From positions 1 through 13,124 of the forward strand of contig VSNH01000102.1 in NCBI GenBank assembly GCA_009774215.1: a stretch of 13,124 nt of DNA. Direction: 5' to 3'. Of this stretch, positions 7,411 through 13,040 are shown piece by piece (the first letter of the stretch is position 1; each line of letters opens with the position of its first letter). The DNA is from Lachnospiraceae bacterium. GTDB taxonomy: Bacteria; Bacillota; Clostridia; Lachnospirales; Lachnospiraceae. Below the pieces are notes generated by a model that saw only the letters and a list, made by a program, of their open reading frames with translations, was not told where the DNA came from and ran no database searches. The translations under genes and the position numbers were made by a program.

Positions 7411-7446
7411 CCCCCTTTGAATGCAGTTGATTCTTAGGGGGATTTT
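7411..7446 (+). terminator. Intrinsic terminator after autoinducer gene
   Basis: The stem CCCCCT pairs with AGGGGG. An internal TT/TT bubble follows, then a second stem GAAT/ATTC, with a 7-base loop (GCAGTTG). The hairpin spans 7411-7441 and is followed by ATTTT. It begins 16 bases after the peptide gene's stop codon, as expected for a rho-independent terminator. The T-tract is short, so efficiency is uncertain. Confidence 0.6.
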
Positions 7447-7719
7447 CATAACTAATATATTTCTATACTGTTGACTTTGATAAGTGAAAAATAATTATTT
7501 TGAGGAGAACTTATCTTACTTAGGACATTGAAATCCAGATATCCAATGGTTCCAGAGTTTGGCGAACGCCTATAATAAAAGGGAAAAAGGAACATAAGGC
7601 ACGAGATATAGAACGATAGATTATGTAGATACAGATGGGAAAATCAATACAGTGATAAAAAAATGTATAAAGAAACGAAGGCATAAAGGAAAAGGTGCCC
7701 AAAAACTGCAAAAATTAAG
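7447..7719. other. No intact gene; possible degenerate coding and left element junction
   Basis: I see no intact gene here. A perfect palindrome AAAATAATTATTTT lies at 7488-7501, followed by a Shine-Dalgarno-like GAGGAG. On the plus strand one frame reads PDIQWFQSLANAYNKREKGT, a stop, then GTRYRTIDYVDTDGKINTVI and a Lys/Arg-rich stretch into 7720. This is coding-like but broken, so it may be the remnant of a gene I cannot identify. The left end of the mobilizable element must lie between the terminator at 7446 and the relaxase end. Confidence 0.4.
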
Positions 7720-9171
7720 AGTGTATCGTAATGGAGCAACAGCTTCAGAGCGATACACTTTTTTTATGTCGAAATTAGAGGGATTTGTTTTTTTTTCAAT
7801 CTTTTTGTTGGCAACAGACGCTTGGGGAGCTTCAAGGTATTGGTTCAAATTATCCAGTTTCCGCACCAGAGCGTCATGCTCTTTTGATGCAGATCTGTAT
7901 GTTTTTTGCAGGGTTTCCTTTTTGGAATACAGCGCATTGTAATCGCGGCGCAGCTTTTCCACATCAAGGTTTCTGGTGTCGATTCCGAGGCGCTTTAACA
8001 TATTTTCAGCGCCGTCATGGAGCAGAAGTTCCGTCTCGTGCTGGCGAAGGTATCTGTCCTTGTCCTTTGACTTCTGGTAGCGGATATGGTAGATACGGTT
8101 AGCGTTATACTGCTCGGCATACTTTAGAACCTGCCCGAAATCCTTTAGCTGATGCTCTGTTTCCACGAGGCTTTCCCGTGCGGTTTTTGCGAGTGCAGAC
8201 TTGGCGGCAATCTGCTTTTCAAGCTCTGCGATAGAGCCTGCCTGACTGTAGCTTGCGGCGGCAATCTTGAGGTTTTGGATGTCAGCCCAATGTTTCAGAC
8301 CGGGGCTTTCGGCAAACTTATCCTCGGTGGTGTCAATGAGATTTTTCTTTGCATAATCCTTGACAAAGGGTTTCTTGCGAATGGGGAACGGCACACGCTT
8401 TTTGTCCTTTACAAGCTCCTTTTCCGCAATGCGCTCCCTGATCCGCTCTTTGGTGTATTCGTCTCCCAAAGACTTTGCGCTGCCACGGACAAAGCGCTCC
8501 CTGTCCAGAGGGCGGAAAGAGATAAATTTGTGTGCATTTTCCCCGAAGGATTCGCCCTTGACTTCGTAGCCTTTTGCCCGGATCAGCTCAATGCAGTCCT
8601 CGTATGTTGCGGCGGTTTTAATGGCTTCGTCAATGTCGGCTTTTAACTGCGCTTTCCATGAAGAACCACTTTTGCCCTCCTGCCATTCCTTATAGGTTTT
8701 GCCCCGTTTTTCTCCCGGTGTGATGACGGAAAGCTCATGCTCCCGGCAGAGTTCATCGCTCAGACTGCGGATGTTGTAGTAGGTCTTTTTACAGTCGTGA
8801 TACTTCTCATGATTGATGTTATCGGCAGCGCAGAAAATGATGTGGTTGTGAACGTGTCCCCTGTCTATATGGGTGCTGACAACGTAAGAGTATCTTCCCT
8901 CTAAAAGTCTGTCGGCAAGCTCCACGCCAATCCGGTGGGCTTCCGCATAAGAAACCTCGCCGGGGAAAAAGGATTGTATCAGATGATAGGCTTTGTTTTT
9001 ATCTGACTGGCTGGTCTTTGACAGCGCAAATTTGAAATCATAGGCGGCAGTTTCGGGGCTGCACCCATAAGAAGAAATCAGTATGCCCTCATCGGTCTTA
9101 GCAGGGTTGCAGATATAGTCTACTGCTTTATTAACGGTTGCCGTGATAGCATGGATTTTTGTGTATGCCAT
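7621..9171 (-). CDS. Relaxase/mobilization nuclease (MOBP-like), read-through 3' end
   Basis: This relaxase would nick oriT and pilot the element's single strand during mobilization. Near the N-terminus, a catalytic Tyr candidate (Tyr19 in NKAVDYICNP) precedes His63 and the metal-binding triad in THIDRGHVHNHIIF (His106, His108, His110), as in the Relaxase (PF03432) family. The rest is a charged helical region (about 120-460). The open frame is 516 codons, but the last roughly 50 (NPSNFDIKKVYRSEAVAPLR...) are encoded by the terminator hairpin and AT-rich DNA beyond it and look non-biological. Restoring one A in the A9 run (T9 on the plus strand, 7788-7796) gives a tail NKSL and a TAA at 7775, a 465-aa protein ending just before the terminator. 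It overlaps mobC by 52 bases. Confidence 0.88.
   Translation of the reverse strand: MAYTKIHAITATVNKAVDYICNPAKTDEGILISSYGCSPETAAYDFKFALSKTSQSDKNKAYHLIQSFFPGEVSYAEAHRIGVELADRLLEGRYSYVVSTHIDRGHVHNHIIFCAADNINHEKYHDCKKTYYNIRSLSDELCREHELSVITPGEKRGKTYKEWQEGKSGSSWKAQLKADIDEAIKTAATYEDCIELIRAKGYEVKGESFGENAHKFISFRPLDRERFVRGSAKSLGDEYTKERIRERIAEKELVKDKKRVPFPIRKKPFVKDYAKKNLIDTTEDKFAESPGLKHWADIQNLKIAAASYSQAGSIAELEKQIAAKSALAKTARESLVETEHQLKDFGQVLKYAEQYNANRIYHIRYQKSKDKDRYLRQHETELLLHDGAENMLKRLGIDTRNLDVEKLRRDYNALYSKKETLQKTYRSASKEHDALVRKLDNLNQYLEAPQASVANKKIEKKTNPSNFDIKKVYRSEAVAPLRYTLNFCSFWAPFPLCLRFFIHFFITVLIFPSVST
7720..7765. terminator. Bidirectional hairpin terminator at relaxase 3' end
   Basis: AGTGTATCG (7720-7728) pairs with CGATACACT (7751-7759). 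An inner stem GGAGC/GCTTC closes an AACA loop. On the plus strand the hairpin ends in seven T (7759-7765). On the minus strand it is followed by CTTAATTTTT. It lies 10 bases beyond a TAA (minus strand, 7775-7777) that is one frame away from the present relaxase reading frame. It is therefore most likely the relaxase operon's own terminator, also blocking transcription entering from the left. Confidence 0.7.
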
Positions 9172-9461
9172 ACCTTTTGCATTAGCTCCTTTACTTCATT
9201 TACATCGGCTTTATATACGTTGCCTGTGGCGTTCATGCGCTTTGCAATCTGGTTTAAGTTGTTTCCGATTCTGGCAAGCGCAGCATTGTATTCCTGAAGC
9301 TCTGAATAGTCAATGTCATAGACGTAACCGTACAAAATAAGGTGGCGCAGGAAGGAGGATTTGCTTTTTAATCCGGACGCTTTCTGCTTTTGCGTGAGGA
9401 TATAGTCCTCGTCCTCACTTAGATAAACCTGTATTGGTATTTTTCGTTCTCTTTTTGGCAT
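9120..9461 (-). CDS. mobC: MobC-like relaxosome accessory protein
   Basis: This is a small DNA-binding protein (113 aa) that assists the relaxase at oriT. The N-terminus shows a ribbon-helix-helix-like start (MPKRERKIPIQVYLSEDEDYIL, then SKSSFLRHLILYGY). The C-terminal helix contains the bacterial MobC signature AALARIGNNLNQIAKRMNATG. I chose the start at 9461 because GGAAAGGAG lies 6 bases upstream. A longer frame from 9524 adds 21 residues encoded by the upstream inverted repeat and lacks a ribosome site. The gene precedes and overlaps the relaxase, the usual order in such elements. The symbol refers to the family; the exact orthologue is not established. Confidence 0.85.
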   Translation of the reverse strand: MPKRERKIPIQVYLSEDEDYILTQKQKASGLKSKSSFLRHLILYGYVYDIDYSELQEYNAALARIGNNLNQIAKRMNATGNVYKADVNEVKELMQKVWHTQKSMLSRQPLIKQ

Positions 9462-9508
9462 TTGAGGCTCCTTTCCATGCATTGGAATCATCGAAAATGC
9501 AGTTGAAT

Positions 9509-9524
9509 ATGCCGTATCCGGCAT
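9509..9524. repeat. Inverted repeat upstream of mobC
   Basis: ATGCCG and CGGCAT flank a 4-base loop (TATC). The repeat lies in the 48-63 bases before the mobC start and could be an operator or part of the relaxosome binding region. Confidence 0.5.
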
Positions 9525-9535
9525 TTAGTTTTTAT

Positions 9536-9580
9536 GCAAAAGCTGTCAGCTATGTGTAAGCAAAGCACAGCGGCTTTTGC
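9536..9580. repeat. Inverted repeat upstream of mobC (candidate oriT arm)
   Basis: GCAAAAGC (9536-9543) and GCTTTTGC (9573-9580) are perfect 8-base arms around a 29-base spacer. The spacer includes a minor GCTGT/ACAGC pairing possibility. The position directly upstream of mobC, facing the other palindromes beyond the inserted IS, suggests it belongs to the transfer-origin region that the IS has split. Confidence 0.5.
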
Positions 9581-9593
9581 TGTTTTAGGGGGT

Positions 9594-9603
9594 CAGGGGG
9601 ATA
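9594..9603. repeat. Left target-site duplication of the IS
   Basis: CAGGGGGATA directly abuts the left inverted repeat. An identical copy lies at 11023-11032, abutting the right inverted repeat. A 10-base duplication fits IS4-family insertions. Confidence 0.93.
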
Positions 9604-9623
9604 CAATGTCGTCAACTTAAGCC
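9604..9623 (+). repeat. IS left terminal inverted repeat
   Basis: CAATGTCGTCAACTTAAGCC is the exact reverse complement of the right end. The similarity stops after base 20. Confidence 0.93.
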
Positions 9624-9741
9624 ATAGTTACTCCTTCTTACACAGGAGAATAAATTTAAAAAATTTAATAAAAACACTTGACAGGTACGCCGAAAAATGT
9701 TGCCACGCAATTAATTATCTTATTGATTGCGAGGTATCCAT

Positions 9742-10989
9742 ATGTTCAAGAAAAACAGCATCTGTAAGCTTATTAAAAATGTTAAAGACCTTATTGCTTC
9801 TGCTTCGTTTAAAGAAAAGCACTGTCTCGAAAAAACTGCCTTTACAAGAAACAGAAAGCTTTCATTCCAGGACATAATGTATTTTGTGCTGAGTATGCCG
9901 CAAAAGTCACTGACTACAGAACTGGATTTGTTTTTCGGTAAAAATAACTTTTCCATTTCCAAACAGGCTTTTTCAAAAGCGCGCTATAAAATATCACCGC
10001 TTGCTTTTGAAGATATTTTTAATTTATCGACCGACCTGTTCCGGTTCACAAACCATCCCAGGACATGGGATGGATACCGTGTATTTGCCGTTGACGGTTC
10101 CGAAATTGCCGTTGACCACAACAAAAACAACGAGACTGAATTTGGCTTAAAAGGTGGCAATCAGTACTCTTATCCTTCCGCGAGACTGACGGCATTATAT
10201 GATGTTACGAATGACCTGATTGTGGATGCTGTATTTACGGGAATATCCGTTGGCGAAAGAGAACATGCCTGCAAACTTCTCTCATCAGAGGCGCTCATAA
10301 ATGGCAAAGGATACAAAAACTTAATTCTGTTTGACCGTGGCTATCCATCTAGAGAGCTGATATACGAACTTGAGGATAAGGGATTTTTTTACCTGATTCG
10401 GTGTACGCATTCCTTTCTCTCATGTGTCAATGAATGCCCTGACGGAGAGCACAGCGTATCAGACATCCACAAAGGCAGAACAGTCAGCCTGCGCGTAATA
10501 AAAGACACCTCCGGGAAAGAGCCGCATATACTTGTCAGCAATCTTTTTGAAGAACATCAGGATATGCACTACCATCAGTACCTTTACCACAAAAGATGGT
10601 CAATAGAGACTAAGTATGGGGAACTTAAAACAAGGGTACGGTTGGAGAATTTTTCCGGGAAAAATCCCCAGGCAATTCGCCAGGAACTGTATGCAGCTTT
10701 ATTTATATCAAACCTGTCTGCACTGATTAAATCCTTTGCAGAAAATGAAATCAGGGAAGAATTGAACAAGGGCAGACATAGATACCAATTAAACAGAAGC
10801 TACATCATAGGCACAGTTTCCAGATATATCCGGTGTTTAATAAATATCCGGTGTTACAAGGATAAACTGCAGCAGTTGATTCAGCGCGCCAAAAACGTAA
10901 GGTCCATTATCCATCTAGACAGACATTTCAAAAGAAAAGTGAGTCATCACGGAATAACAAATGGTTTTTTCATACGCGTAAATTTATAG
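9742..10989 (+). CDS. IS4-family DDE transposase
   Basis: This transposase of 415 aa catalyses cut-and-paste movement of the surrounding IS. Acidic triad candidates are Asp in YRVFAVDGSEIAV, Asp in LILFDRGYPSREL and Glu in YHKRWSIETKYGELK. The last segment fits the IS4 Y-x2-R-x3-E-x6-K (YREK) signature exactly. The N-terminal part (FQDIMYFVLSMPQKSLTTEL) fits the helical N-terminal domain seen in the family. I chose ATG 9742 because GAGG (9731-9734) lies 7 bases upstream; an in-frame TTG at 9727 precedes that site. The frame is uninterrupted and ends 13 bases before the right inverted repeat, so the transposase is probably active. TTGACA at 9678-9683 could be its -35, but no matching -10 is visible. 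Confidence 0.93.
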   Translation: MFKKNSICKLIKNVKDLIASASFKEKHCLEKTAFTRNRKLSFQDIMYFVLSMPQKSLTTELDLFFGKNNFSISKQAFSKARYKISPLAFEDIFNLSTDLFRFTNHPRTWDGYRVFAVDGSEIAVDHNKNNETEFGLKGGNQYSYPSARLTALYDVTNDLIVDAVFTGISVGEREHACKLLSSEALINGKGYKNLILFDRGYPSRELIYELEDKGFFYLIRCTHSFLSCVNECPDGEHSVSDIHKGRTVSLRVIKDTSGKEPHILVSNLFEEHQDMHYHQYLYHKRWSIETKYGELKTRVRLENFSGKNPQAIRQELYAALFISNLSALIKSFAENEIREELNKGRHRYQLNRSYIIGTVSRYIRCLINIRCYKDKLQQLIQRAKNVRSIIHLDRHFKRKVSHHGITNGFFIRVNL

Positions 10990-11002
10990 TTAGCGGATTT
11001 TC

Positions 11003-11022
11003 GGCTTAAGTTGACGACATTG
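11003..11022 (-). repeat. IS right terminal inverted repeat
   Basis: GGCTTAAGTTGACGACATTG is the perfect reverse complement of the left end at 9604-9623. Confidence 0.93.
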
Positions 11023-11032
11023 CAGGGGGATA
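11023..11032. repeat. Right target-site duplication of the IS
   Basis: CAGGGGGATA is identical to 9594-9603 and directly follows the right inverted repeat. In the uninterrupted element it formed the 5' arm of a CAGGGGG/CCCTCTG hairpin. Confidence 0.93.
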
Positions 11033-11370
11033 TGCCCTCTGCAAGCCAATTTCTGACAGTTTTCTCTTGGGAGAAACCTGCGGAAATGGTGCCTATGTCA
11101 TGACATAGGCAGTGCTTGCTATTTTTGTGCAAACTACCCGCAGGGAGTTTGCGTGTTGTACGAGCTTAGGCGAGTGTTTTACAACACATAAGGGCGTTAC
11201 CGTCCGTTTTTCGTAAAGCCGGCAAGATACTCTGGCTATGGGGATTGTTTGGGCAAATAAAAAACTGCCATAACCGGGGGCAGGGCATAACAGCCCCGTT
11301 CCGGTTCATAGTAGTTTGAGTGTCCGTTGATGAAGTTTTGATTTTATCCACTAATGATTTAAACAAGCGG
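11033..11370. other. Palindrome-rich non-coding region, candidate oriT
   Basis: There is no convincing gene, but stem-loops are unusually dense. They are TTTCTC/GAGAAA (11061-11076), a perfect 20-base palindrome (11091-11110), GCAAACT/AGTTTGC with an inner CCC/GGG (11129-11152), GTGTTGTA/TACAACAC (11153-11160 with 11180-11187), and AACCGG/CCGGTT with an inner GGGGC/GCCCC (11272-11306). Before the IS inserted, this region lay directly upstream of mobC and the relaxase. That is the standard place for the relaxase target, so it is the best oriT candidate. The nick site itself cannot be located by eye. It may also hold structured RNA or regulatory sites. Confidence 0.55.
11091..11110. repeat. Perfect 20-bp palindrome
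   Basis: GCCTATGTCATGACATAGGC is fully self-complementary with no loop. A loop-free palindrome of this length suggests a dimeric protein binding site more than a hairpin. It lies in the candidate oriT region. Confidence 0.7.
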
Positions 11371-11552
11371 CAGAGGAAAAGTCAATCAAAGATACAAACG
11401 AAAAGCAGAAAAGGAAAGCGTTGTTTTTGGCATGGCAAGCAGGCTGAAAACGGTCGGGAAATTTTTCTGAAATAATTTTGTGTATAGGAAAGGTACGTTC
11501 CTATACGTTTTGTAGACTATGATTGAAAGTGTTTCATGGGAGGTAAAACTTA
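11371..11552. other. Leader of the RHH/integrase unit with hairpin operator candidate
   Basis: This is a non-coding leader before the ribbon-helix-helix gene. GTATAGGAA (11482-11490) and TTCCTATAC (11498-11506) form a perfect 9-base inverted repeat with a 7-base spacer, followed by GTTTTG. It could be an operator for the regulator encoded 46 bases downstream or an attenuator hairpin. The Shine-Dalgarno site GGGAGG lies at 11538-11543. I see no clear promoter. Confidence 0.45.
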
Positions 11553-11735
11553 ATGGCAAAGATGGGGAGACCAAAAGTTGCATCCCCAAGAAAAGTTTCA
11601 GCAGGCTTCCGGATGAAAGAGGAAGATTATGAGAAACTGAAGCGATTTGCCTCTGAACACAATTTAACCCAAACAGAAGCTATTGAGAAAGGCTTGGATT
11701 TGTTATATCAACAATATCAGGAAGCCGGACTCTGA
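11553..11735 (+). CDS. Small ribbon-helix-helix (CopG/Arc-like) regulator
   Basis: This is a 60-residue DNA-binding protein. A basic tail (MAKMGRPKVASPRK) leads into a beta-strand (VSAGFRM) and two helices (KEEDYEKLKRFASEHN, then TQTEAIEKGLDLLYQQY). This is the ribbon-helix-helix pattern of CopG/Arc proteins. GGGAGG lies 9 bases before the ATG. The gene stops 39 bases before the integrase start and is probably co-transcribed with it. It may therefore regulate integrase expression or act as a recombination directionality or copy-control factor; that role is inference. RHH proteins often bind inverted repeats near their own promoter, and one is present at 11482-11506. Confidence 0.78.
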   Translation: MAKMGRPKVASPRKVSAGFRMKEEDYEKLKRFASEHNLTQTEAIEKGLDLLYQQYQEAGL

Positions 11736-11774
11736 TTTGCAAACTCTCTTTCTTGAAGATTAGGAAGGAGAAGT

Positions 11775-12909
11775 ATGGCAAAAGCAAGAAAAGACCTTAA
11801 GGGGAGGGCGCTCTGGAAAGGGGAATGTCAACGGGCATCTGACAAAAGGTATGTTTATACCTATACGGATACATATGGAAAACGCAGGAGTGTTTATGCA
11901 GGCGACTTGGCTGAACTCCGCAAGAAGGAACAGGAGTTAATGAAAGACCAGTTTGATGGGATTGACTCGGTAAAAGCCCGCAACATTACACTGAATAAGA
12001 TGTTTGAGCACTATATTGCGACGAAATATGATTTGCGCCCTAATACATTTCATACATATAAATATCTTTATGGACATTATGTGGGAGATGTGTTAGGAAA
12101 GAAAAAGTTGGCAGGCCTCAGATATGCGGATATGGTTCATTTCTATTTTATCTGATCGAGGAAAAGCAGCTCAAAGTCCGTACCGTTGAATATATCCATA
12201 TTATCCTTCATTCTGTATTTGAGATGGCGATCAAGGATGAGATTATCCGGCAGAACCCGACACAGGGGATCATGGCGCAGGTAAAGAAAAAACAGGGTAT
12301 TCAAGGGAAACAAAAGATCCTCTGACAGTGGCACAGCAGCAAAAGTTTATGATTTTTACAGCTAATGATCCTGTCCATGTGAAGTATGTGCCGTTATTTA
12401 CCTTTTATCTTGGCACTGGCTGTCGTATGGGGGAAGCGTTAGGGCTTCGGTGGGTCGATGTGGATTTTGAGAATCGTGTTATTCATATCACACACGCTGC
12501 CAAATACCGTCCGGGGACAGATGATAAGGCACAGCAGGAAAGAGGTTTTCCTACTCCAACAATAAGCGGTATGAGCGGCTTCATATTTGTAAATGAAGAA
12601 GGCAGGCTGCGCTCCCCGGAGGCAATTAACAGAGCAAGCGACACAATAACAAGATGGTGCAACAAAGAGGAAGAGCAAAAAGCGCAGGAAGAAAGCAGAG
12701 ACCCCATTATCATCCCTCATTTCAGTTGCCACGTTTTTCGCCATGCGTTCTGCACACGGTTTTGCGAAAACGAAACAAACATCAAAGTCATTCAGGAGAT
12801 AATGGGTCATGCAAACATCTCCATAACGATGGATATTTATGCCAAAGCTACGGAGGAAAAGAAAAAACAAGCATTGGACGATCTGTCCAAGAACCTAAAA
12901 ATTTTTTAA
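11775..12909 (+). pseudogene. int: Tn916-like tyrosine integrase, two frameshifts
   Basis: This gene would integrate and excise the element. The first segment (11775 to about 12150) carries an arm-type DNA-binding start (GRALWKGECQRASDKRYVYTYT) and the beginning of the SAM-like core-binding domain. The middle segment (YLIEEKQLKVRTVEYIHIIL...) continues one frame back after TTTTA near 12145-12151. The last (GYSRETKDPLTVAQQQKF...) is again one frame back, after an A-run near 12286-12293. All catalytic residues survive in the last part: Arg in GTGCRMGEALGL, His and Arg in SCHVFRHAF, His in IMGHANIS and Tyr in MDIYAKAT. Restoring one base at each run yields 378 aa, a normal family length. A Shine-Dalgarno site (GGAAGGAG) lies 4 bases before ATG 11775. 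Each break is a single-base loss in a homopolymer, so sequencing error is a real alternative to decay. Confidence 0.88.
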
Positions 12910-12924
12910 TATTGCAATTTAATA

Positions 12925-12957
12925 TCTTCAAGGGAGTGTCTGACGCTGTTCTTCAAG
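12925..12957. repeat. Short direct repeat downstream of integrase
   Basis: TCTTCAAG occurs at 12925-12932 and 12950-12957, 25 bases apart. It could be part of the recombinase or excisionase binding region at the element end, but it is short enough to be chance. Confidence 0.3.
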
Positions 12958-12964
12958 ATAAAAA

Positions 12965-12986
12965 TTGACAACAATTTTGACAACAA
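12965..12986. repeat. Tandem TTGACAACAA repeats, candidate integrase arm sites
   Basis: TTGACAACAA occurs at 12965-12974 and again at 12977-12986, a 12-base period (about one helical turn). Tn916-type integrases bind short direct repeats near the element ends through their N-terminal domain. The position 55-75 bases beyond the integrase stop fits such arm sites close to the right attachment site. Confidence 0.5.
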
Positions 12987-13040
12987 ATTTTATAAAAGCC
13001 GTGCTGAACAGTACCGAATAATACTTTTTTGAGAAACTGC

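Larger units (their letters stand above)
9604..11022 (+). mobile_element. IS4-family insertion sequence, 1419 bp, intact
   Basis: The element is bounded by perfect 20-base terminal inverted repeats (9604-9623 and 11003-11022) and flanked by a 10-base direct duplication. It contains one full-length transposase. Joining the two flanks at the duplication regenerates a continuous sequence between mobC and the palindromic region, so this is a simple insertion with no deletion. Perfect ends and perfect duplication point to recent arrival. The specific IS name cannot be given without a database search. Confidence 0.95.
7720..12990. mobile_element. Integrative mobilizable element (approximate limits)
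   Basis: This region combines a relaxase, a MobC protein, a palindromic candidate oriT, a ribbon-helix-helix regulator and a tyrosine integrase, and it lacks any conjugation apparatus. Together these define a mobilizable rather than self-transmissible element. The exact ends are not visible: I could not find a matching direct repeat at left and right, so the limits given are the outermost element-like features. An IS4-family insertion lies inside it. With a frameshifted integrase it may be immobile unless helped in trans. Confidence 0.6.

Noticed and set aside
8152..8646. Long plus-strand open frame inside the relaxase gene
   Set aside because: It is antisense to a clearly recognisable relaxase with conserved motifs and has no recognisable protein features.
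9462..9524. Longer MobC start adding 21 residues
   Set aside because: No ribosome site precedes 9524, and the extension is encoded by an inverted repeat. The start at 9461 has GGAAAGGAG at good spacing.
9678..9710. Sigma-A promoter for the transposase built on TTGACA (9678-9683)
   Set aside because: No acceptable -10 lies 16-18 bases downstream, so only a lone -35-like hexamer is visible.
11166..11366. Minus-strand 66-codon open frame in the palindromic region
   Set aside because: It lacks a ribosome site, its residues look random, and it covers several inverted repeats, so non-coding function is more likely.
12140..12293. Programmed -1 frameshifting in the integrase
   Set aside because: The first site (TATTTTATC) is not a standard X XXY YYZ slippery heptamer, and two successive programmed shifts in an integrase would be exceptional. 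Base loss or sequencing error is simpler.
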